Assembly: GCA_027858325.1 (NCBI GenBank)
Contig: JAQICU010000212.1
Coordinates: 1 to 20,623, forward strand
Source: Candidatus Cloacimonadota bacterium
Lineage (GTDB): Bacteria; Cloacimonadota; Cloacimonadia; Cloacimonadales; TCS61
Direction: 5' to 3'
DNA: 20,623 nucleotides
Both the position numbers and the translations under genes were made by a program. The notes below the pieces were generated by a model. The model searched no databases. It was not told where the DNA came from and was given only the letters and a program-made list of their open reading frames with translations. Shown here in pieces: positions 7,486-13,620 of the stretch. Within the stretch, counting starts at the first letter, position 1, and each line of letters begins with the position of its first letter.

Positions 7486-9621
7486 ATGAAATGTAAATAT
7501 ATATTAGTTTTGATGATTACATTAATTGTCAACTCCCTACAGTCTGAAGAGAAGGTTGGATTAGCTCTCAGCGGGGGGGGTGCTCGTGGTTTGGCTCATA
7601 TTGGCATTCTAAAAGTATTTGATGAACTAAATATTAAAGTTGATTACATTGCCGGAACAAGTATGGGCGCAGTTGTGGGCGGATTATATGCGATGGGATA
7701 TTCTGCCAAAGAAATTGAAATGATGATCCTCAATACGGATTTTGATAATATATTTAATGATACTGTCTCGAGGGAAGATCTATATATCGGACAGAAAAGA
7801 TGGATGCCTTATGCTAATTATTATTTTGACCTTGATGACAAATTTCGTCCCGGACTTCCCGAAGCTTTATTCTCCGGGGCTAAATTAATAAATACACTTT
7901 TTGATTATACATATGCAGCATCAAATATCAATGATTTCAATGAGCTTCCAATTCCTTTCAAATGTGTGGCAACGAATATTATAACGGGAGAGATAAAAGT
8001 TTTTGATAAAGGTAATCTTCATGAAGCAATGCGTGCTTCGATGTCTGCTCCATCTATATTAGAACCGATGAAACTGGGAAATGAACTTTATATTGATGGT
8101 GGTATCAGAGCAAATCTGCCTTCTGAAATCGTGAAAGAAATGGGTGCTGATACAATTATCGGTTTGCAGTTGAATTCTGATTTAAGAACTAAAGAGAATT
8201 TAGATAATCTTATCAAAGTGCTAGATCAGACAATTAATTTCAGTATGACAGATAATGTAAAACGATCTTTAGAACTCTGTGATATCTTGATCAAACCGGA
8301 TCTTCTTACTCTTTCCAATTATAATTTTAACAGCAAAATGAAAATTATTGATCTGGGAGAAATTGCGGCACGGAAGCATATTGAAGAACTTGAAAAACTT
8401 CCTAAACGTAAAGAGAAAAAATTTGTAGACGCCACACTATTTAAAATTAGCTTCAGAAAAATTTTGGTTATTGGTAATGACCATTTGAGTAATGCAAAGA
8501 TCAAGGAATATGTTGGCTTGAAAAAAGGCATCTTATATTCTAAAAACGAAATTCTTCAGGCAGTTCAAGGTGCGTACAATTCCCAACTATTTAAATATAT
8601 CTATCCTGTGATTGAACACATAAATGATGAATACGAATTAATCTTGAAGGTTAAAGAAAGGAACAGAAAACGACTTGGTTTTTCTCTATCTTCCATTACA
8701 GATCAAGAATTAGTAATCGGATTAACACTTGAGTTGAATAATCTTGTTCAGCACAATTCAAAACTACTGGTAAATGCACAAATTGGTGATAAAAATGAAT
8801 TGAATGTAGATTATGTTAAGAATTTCGGGAAACATTGGGGGATCTATTTTCGAACTTTTCCGTATGTAAAAGAACAGCAGCTTTATTCATTCGGAGAAGA
8901 TCACACAAAAACGAACAGTGTGTATTCTTTAGAATTTGGTGCAACTTCGGGTATCGGGTTTTACGCTAGGAATTCAATTGCTGCAGAGATTTACGGATAC
9001 ACATATAGATCCAGGTTATATAAGCATATTGGTGAATTTGAAAATAGTGAGTTTTATTCTTCCGGATTAGGCATTAAACTTTATCATGAAAGCTTAAATG
9101 ATTATATCTTTCCAATGCGTGGAGTACAATTTCTGGCAAAACTTTCAACTGCAAGAGAGGGAATTTACAGTGAAATAGGGAATAAGAAATTCTATTCCAA
9201 ATTGAGAATGTTGTTACCATTTGGTAATAATTTCTCTGTAAAATATCAATTTGAATATGGCTCACATTTTGATAGTAAAGAAGAGGAATTCGATCCGTTT
9301 TACATTGGCGGAATTGATAGCTTTATGGGACTTTATCCTGCAGAGAAAAGTGCTGCAATTTATAAGATCAATACTATTGCAATGAGAATTAATCCGTTAA
9401 AAGATTTTTTCTGTGACCTGCAATTCAATGTGCTACAACTTGGAGATATTGATTACTGGATCCCGGAAGATGACTTATTCAAAGCTGTCGGTATAAAACT
9501 GGGATATAACACTTTCTTAGGTTCATTCAGAATTGGTGTAGCTCTAGATGAGGATAAAAAAAGTCACATCTATTTCTCATTTGGACATAATTTCGATCCC
9601 TTCGAATTTTCAAGAAGATAA
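7486..9621 (+). CDS. Patatin-like phospholipase with POTRA and BamA-type barrel (type Vd/PlpD-like)
   Basis: This is a lipid acyl hydrolase joined to an outer-membrane translocation or anchoring barrel. A signal peptide (about 1-20) is followed by the patatin domain: oxyanion motif GGGARG (30-35), nucleophile Ser59 in GTSMG (57-61) and catalytic Asp204 in YIDGG. A POTRA-like segment spans about 318-395, and a 16-strand-like region of alternating residues fills about 396-711, with the conserved FYIGGIDSFMGLYP element typical of the BamA/Omp85 family. The 711-residue length matches patatin-POTRA-barrel proteins of Bacteroidetes-type genomes, where the passenger may stay attached. The domain order equals type Vd autotransporters such as PlpD. 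The start at 7486 gives a proper signal peptide, but no Shine-Dalgarno is visible and the hppA terminator ends just upstream. Codons 30-32 form an 8-G tract (see separate entry). Substrate and secretion fate are not known. Confidence 0.93.
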   Translation: MKCKYILVLMITLIVNSLQSEEKVGLALSGGGARGLAHIGILKVFDELNIKVDYIAGTSMGAVVGGLYAMGYSAKEIEMMILNTDFDNIFNDTVSREDLYIGQKRWMPYANYYFDLDDKFRPGLPEALFSGAKLINTLFDYTYAASNINDFNELPIPFKCVATNIITGEIKVFDKGNLHEAMRASMSAPSILEPMKLGNELYIDGGIRANLPSEIVKEMGADTIIGLQLNSDLRTKENLDNLIKVLDQTINFSMTDNVKRSLELCDILIKPDLLTLSNYNFNSKMKIIDLGEIAARKHIEELEKLPKRKEKKFVDATLFKISFRKILVIGNDHLSNAKIKEYVGLKKGILYSKNEILQAVQGAYNSQLFKYIYPVIEHINDEYELILKVKERNRKRLGFSLSSITDQELVIGLTLELNNLVQHNSKLLVNAQIGDKNELNVDYVKNFGKHWGIYFRTFPYVKEQQLYSFGEDHTKTNSVYSLEFGATSGIGFYARNSIAAEIYGYTYRSRLYKHIGEFENSEFYSSGLGIKLYHESLNDYIFPMRGVQFLAKLSTAREGIYSEIGNKKFYSKLRMLLPFGNNFSVKYQFEYGSHFDSKEEEFDPFYIGGIDSFMGLYPAEKSAAIYKINTIAMRINPLKDFFCDLQFNVLQLGDIDYWIPEDDLFKAVGIKLGYNTFLGSFRIGVALDEDKKSHIYFSFGHNFDPFEFSRR
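7573..7580 (+). repeat. Poly-G(8) tract inside the patatin catalytic motif
   Basis: Eight consecutive G residues encode most of Gly30-Gly32 of the oxyanion-hole motif as GGG GGG GGT. Neighbouring genes mostly use GGA and GGT for glycine, so the run stands out in this AT-rich DNA. Gain or loss of one G would frameshift the protein at residue 31, before all catalytic residues. A switching role is inference only. Confidence 0.85.
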
Positions 9622-9988
9622 GATTACAATAACTTTGAAAAAGTTTCTTACAAAGAATCTTACATTTTGACTCTTTCAGGATTGGTGATAATTATTAATC
9701 TGAAAGAAACCTGCCAGTGGCAGATAAATCTTTTCAAGGGTTAAAACAGTTGGACTTCTCGTTCCGAGCAGTCCGCATTGTTTCCGACTCTTGTCCTATC
9801 CGGTAACTGCCGGAAAGGAACACAATTGATGTGGAAGTTAAACTTCCCTAACACTAACATTACGAAGTACAACTTCGCAACGAGAAAAATATATAGTTCA
9901 TTCGAGAGGATTGAACCAGCTCTTATTAATAAATAATTATTGACCTATAAGATATGGAAATTTTTCCTACATTAAGTTTGGAGGTTAA
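9622..9988. other. Intergenic region with a cluster of inverted repeats before lon
   Basis: No plausible gene lies in this 367-base gap. Inverted repeats follow one another: TCTTTCAG/CTGAAAGA (9672-9679 with 9700-9707); CTGCCA-g-TGGCAG (9711-9723); GGAC-tt-CTCG-ttc-CGAG-ca-GTCC (9752-9774); TCCGG-taactg-CCGGA (9799-9814), extendable to about ten pairs with one mismatch; GGAAGTT-a-AACTTCC (9833-9847); and CGAAGT-aca-ACTTCG (9863-9877). The final 80 bases are AT-rich and should contain the lon promoter. A palindrome GGAAA-tt-TTTCC (9956-9967) sits just before the lon ribosome site GGAGG (9980-9984) and could be an operator. I do not recognise a known RNA family; a mosaic of dispersed repeats or a structured RNA are both possible. 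Confidence 0.6.
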
Positions 9989-12337
9989 ATGGCTGAGAAA
10001 GATGTGACATTAAATAAAAATAATTCGGGGAATTTACCTGTTATTCCATTGAGGAATTTACTATTGACGCCCAATACAATAACACCACTTCTAGTTGGCA
10101 GAAAGCTTTCTATTCATGCTGCTGAAACGGCTTTGGTTAGTGAAAAAAAAATAATCTGTGTAACTCAAAAATTTGAAACTGAGACTGACGAAGATCCCAA
10201 AGCCAGGGATCTGTACAGGTATGGAACTATTTGTACGATCTTGCAGATAATGAAGCTTCCAGATGGAAATATGAGATTACTAGTGGAAGGTGAAAAGCGA
10301 ATAGTGGTAGAAAAATATCGCAGGAACAAGAAATATTTAACTGCAAATTATGTGGTTCAAGACAAAATATTTTCGGAAAGTGAGTTGGAAAGTGAGGCAT
10401 TATTACGTTCTTTCAGAAAAGCTTTTAAGAGCTATGTTGATCTCAATCGATCGATTCCGGAAGAAGCAATGATACCGCTTAGTGATGCTGAGAGCGCTGA
10501 TGAGTTCTTTTATTATGCACTATCAAATGTCCAGTTAGATGCAAGTAAGAAACAGCAACTTTTTGAATTGAGTGATCTTTTCGAATCGATTTCTCAATTG
10601 TATAGAATTGTCATCGAGGAAATTCAGATACTGAAGCTGGAGTATAAGATAGATGGTACGGTGAAAAGCAAATTGAGTAAATTACAACGTGAATATTATT
10701 TAAATGAGCAGTTAAAGGCTATCCATAAAGAACTTGGTATAACCAAAGAAGATAAAACCGAATTACTTGAATTCAAGAAAAAAATTGAAAAAGCAAATCT
10801 GAGTGAGCAAGCAAAAAAGAAAGCAGTAGGCGAGCTTGAACGCTTTGCTCATATGAATTCCTATTCTCCGGAATATTCGGTTACTCATACATATCTAACC
10901 TGGATATTAGATCTCCCCTGGGATGAACCACAATTGAAGGATTTCACTCTTAATGTTGCGCAAAATATCCTGGATGACGATCATTACGGACTGGTAAAAG
11001 TTAAAGAACGAATCTTGGAGTATCTTGCAGTTGTTAAATTGGCAGAAAAAGTAAAAGGACAGATCCTATGCTTTGTTGGTCCTCCCGGAGTAGGCAAGAC
11101 TTCATTAGGAAAATCAATTGCGCGAGCCATGGATAGAAAATTTGTGAGATTATCTTTGGGTGGTGTTCGAGATGAGGCTGAGATACGAGGTCACCGCAGA
11201 ACTTATGTTGGTGCACTTCCGGGTGTGATCATTCAAAGTATGAAAAAAGCTGGAACTACAAATCCGCTTATTATGATGGATGAGATAGATAAAATGAGCA
11301 GCGATTTCAGAGGTGATCCTGCCTCCGCATTATTGGAAGTATTAGACCCTGAACAAAATGACTCGTTCCGTGATCATTATCTTGATTTTGAATATGATCT
11401 TTCTCAGGTGATTTTCATTACTACGGCTAATACTCTTAACTCAATTCCTCAGCCTTTGCTGGACAGAATGGAAGTGATAGAAATCCCCGGTTACACAGCT
11501 TATGAGAAGATCCATATCGCCACTAAACATCTGGTTCCTAAGGTTATTAAAGAACATGATTTGAAAGGGAAAGTGAAGATCAAATATCTCAAGAATACGT
11601 TAGAGAGAATAATCAAACTTTATACAAGAGAAGCAGGTGTACGCGGATTGGAAAGACAGATCGCTAAAATCCTCAGAAAGATCGCTAAAAAGTATATTGA
11701 AGGAAAATTAAAGGGATTAGTTTCGGTTCAACCTTCTGACCTGGAAGAATACCTTGGTATTCCTAAACACCTTTATTCCGAAGTTAACAGAAAAGATGCT
11801 GTGGGTCTTGTTACGGGGCTTGCCTGGACCAGATTCGGTGGAGAGACATTGCAAATAGAAGTAGTAAAAGTTAAGGGTAAAGGGAACTTAAAACTTACTG
11901 GACAATTGGGTGATGTGATGCAGGAATCAGCTCAGGCTGCTTTCAGTTATGCCAGACTACATGCAAAAAAATATAATATCGATGAGAATTTTTATAAAAA
12001 ATGTGATCTTCATCTTCACATTCCCGAAGGTGCAATTCCCAAAGATGGACCTTCTGCCGGTGTTACGTTAGTTACGGCGATAATATCGATACTTTCCGAT
12101 AGAAAAGTAAAACATAATTTTGCTATGACGGGCGAAATAACACTTTCTGGAAATGTTCTGCCAATTGGCGGACTCGCCGAGAAATTGATAGCTGTGAAAA
12201 GAGCAAAGATTAAGAATGTGATAATTCCCAAAAAGAATGAACCATCTCTAACCGAAGTAAATAATGAGATCAAAAAAGGTTTGAATATTATCCTGGTTGA
12301 TACGATAGAGGAAGTTCTGCAATACGCACTGCGATAA
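9989..12337 (+). CDS. lon: ATP-dependent Lon protease (LonA)
   Basis: This cytoplasmic AAA+ serine protease degrades misfolded and regulatory proteins. It is full length (782 residues). The N-terminal substrate-binding LON domain begins with LPVIPLRNLLLTP (about 15-27) and runs to about residue 210. A helical linker follows, with SKLQREYYLNEQLKAI. The ATPase has Walker A GPPGVGKTS (364-372), Walker B MMDEIDK and the arginine-finger region PLLDRMEVIEIPGY. The protease domain has catalytic Ser689 in KDGPSAGVT and Lys732 in GGLAEKL, spaced 43 residues apart as in E. coli Lon (Ser679/Lys722). The start is ATG at 9989 with GGAGG upstream. It leads an apparent operon; the next gene starts 19 bases after its stop, and the deacetylase and acyl-CoA synthetase/GNAT genes follow. 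No heat-shock promoter or CIRCE element could be identified upstream. Confidence 0.97.
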   Translation: MAEKDVTLNKNNSGNLPVIPLRNLLLTPNTITPLLVGRKLSIHAAETALVSEKKIICVTQKFETETDEDPKARDLYRYGTICTILQIMKLPDGNMRLLVEGEKRIVVEKYRRNKKYLTANYVVQDKIFSESELESEALLRSFRKAFKSYVDLNRSIPEEAMIPLSDAESADEFFYYALSNVQLDASKKQQLFELSDLFESISQLYRIVIEEIQILKLEYKIDGTVKSKLSKLQREYYLNEQLKAIHKELGITKEDKTELLEFKKKIEKANLSEQAKKKAVGELERFAHMNSYSPEYSVTHTYLTWILDLPWDEPQLKDFTLNVAQNILDDDHYGLVKVKERILEYLAVVKLAEKVKGQILCFVGPPGVGKTSLGKSIARAMDRKFVRLSLGGVRDEAEIRGHRRTYVGALPGVIIQSMKKAGTTNPLIMMDEIDKMSSDFRGDPASALLEVLDPEQNDSFRDHYLDFEYDLSQVIFITTANTLNSIPQPLLDRMEVIEIPGYTAYEKIHIATKHLVPKVIKEHDLKGKVKIKYLKNTLERIIKLYTREAGVRGLERQIAKILRKIAKKYIEGKLKGLVSVQPSDLEEYLGIPKHLYSEVNRKDAVGLVTGLAWTRFGGETLQIEVVKVKGKGNLKLTGQLGDVMQESAQAAFSYARLHAKKYNIDENFYKKCDLHLHIPEGAIPKDGPSAGVTLVTAIISILSDRKVKHNFAMTGEITLSGNVLPIGGLAEKLIAVKRAKIKNVIIPKKNEPSLTEVNNEIKKGLNIILVDTIEEVLQYALR

Positions 12338-12356
12338 AATTGTTTTTGAGGATTGG

Positions 12357-12599
12357 ATGAAATTTTCTATTGCTGATAGAGAAACTTTGCTGGATGGAAC
12401 TGAACGAGTTATTATTAACGTTCCCCGTGAAGAATTGATATATTTAGGTTATATACTTGAATCTTTTGAAGGATGGTGTAATTATACTACTCCAGATAAA
12501 GATGAACCGTATCTGCAAGTTGATGTAGCACCCAATTATATTGATGATTTCAATAAATTGATCCAATCGCTTTCTGAATGGAATTATGAGAAAATATAA
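12357..12599 (+). CDS. Small DUF4911-like protein of unknown function
   Basis: This 80-residue soluble protein has no signal peptide, membrane helix or cysteine pair. The pattern of an N-terminal beta strand (TERVIINVPREEL), a helix with YLGYILESFEGW, a strand region with LQVDVAPNY and a C-terminal helix resembles DUF4911, a small uncharacterised family (recognition by eye, moderate certainty). The ATG is preceded by GAGG about 6 bases upstream. It lies 19 bases after lon and 34 bases before the deacetylase gene, so it is probably cotranscribed with both. The sequence shows no function; a Lon adaptor role is conceivable from position alone but has no support in the sequence. Confidence 0.8.
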   Translation: MKFSIADRETLLDGTERVIINVPREELIYLGYILESFEGWCNYTTPDKDEPYLQVDVAPNYIDDFNKLIQSLSEWNYEKI

Positions 12600-12633
12600 T
12601 ATTGATACTATATAATAATAAAAGAGAGTAAAG

Positions 12634-13596
12634 ATGCAATTGATCTATAACCCAGTGTTTTTGAAACATGATACCGGAATGCATCCGGAAAACATTAAGC
12701 GACTATCTTCACTTGGTGAAATACCAGTTACTAAATTAGAAAATGGTGAAAAATATTTGGAACTTGTACATACCCCTGAGTATATTAAAAGAATCAAGGA
12801 TCTCAGTAATAAAGGTGGTGGACATTCGGATGCTGATACATTTGTTTCGGAAGGAAGCTATGAAGCTGCGATCTATGCTGTGGGAGCAACCATCATGGCA
12901 TCTAAGACCGGAGATTTTGCTTTAACCCGTCCTCCAGGGCATCATGCTCATCAAGATCATTCCAGGGGGTTCTGCTTGTTCAACAATATCGCCATCGCAG
13001 CTCAATATCATGCAAATAAAGGGAGACGCGTTTTAATTATTGATATCGATGGACATTTGGGTTGCGGTACAGAAAAATTCTTATATGATTCAAATAAAAT
13101 TATGTATTGGTCATTACACCAGTACCCTGCCTTTCCTGGTGGTGGAGATGCAGATGAGATTGGTGAAGGTGAAGGCAAAGGATTTACGATTAATGTCCCA
13201 CTTCCACCGGGGAGCGGTGACGAAATTTTTATGAATGCATTTGAATCATTTTTACCGGTAGCTAAGGAATTTAAACCTGATATTGTAGGTATCTCTGTTG
13301 GTTTTGATTCTCATCAATATGATCTTTTGCTGGATCTCAGGTTAACTGTGAATACATTCTACAAAGTTGGAAAACTAATTTCTGAAAATTTCAAAAATGT
13401 GTTTGCAACCCTTGAAGGCGGTTACAATATCAAAATTTTTCCACTATGTCTTTATAATTTTCTGGATGGAATAAATAATCGTCAAATGCAATACAGAGAA
13501 AGATACACAGATTCTCTTATCCAGGTACATCAGGAATATGAAGGACGAAAAGCTTTAACTATGCAGCTTTTGAAAAAATACTGGAAATCGATTTAA
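12634..13596 (+). CDS. Histone-deacetylase-family (AcuC/acetylpolyamine amidohydrolase-like) zinc deacetylase
   Basis: This cytoplasmic zinc amidohydrolase of the arginase/deacetylase fold removes acetyl groups from lysines or polyamines. The motifs are RPPGHHA with His103-His104, GFCLFNN (112-118), zinc ligands Asp139 and His141 in DIDGHLG, third ligand Asp225 in SVGFDSH, and catalytic Tyr264 in LEGGYN. All ligands are intact, so an active enzyme is expected. Leu142 replaces the second His of the usual H-H-G motif. The 320-residue length is normal, and GAGAG precedes the ATG. It lies 24 bases before a fused acyl-CoA synthetase/GNAT gene, which suggests an acetylation and deacetylation pair similar to AcuA/AcuC. 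Alternatives are acetoin-utilisation-type or acetylpolyamine deacetylases; context favours protein deacetylation (inference). Confidence 0.92.
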   Translation: MQLIYNPVFLKHDTGMHPENIKRLSSLGEIPVTKLENGEKYLELVHTPEYIKRIKDLSNKGGGHSDADTFVSEGSYEAAIYAVGATIMASKTGDFALTRPPGHHAHQDHSRGFCLFNNIAIAAQYHANKGRRVLIIDIDGHLGCGTEKFLYDSNKIMYWSLHQYPAFPGGGDADEIGEGEGKGFTINVPLPPGSGDEIFMNAFESFLPVAKEFKPDIVGISVGFDSHQYDLLLDLRLTVNTFYKVGKLISENFKNVFATLEGGYNIKIFPLCLYNFLDGINNRQMQYRERYTDSLIQVHQEYEGRKALTMQLLKKYWKSI

Positions 13597-13620
13597 ATAA
13601 ATAATATAGAGGAACAAAAA

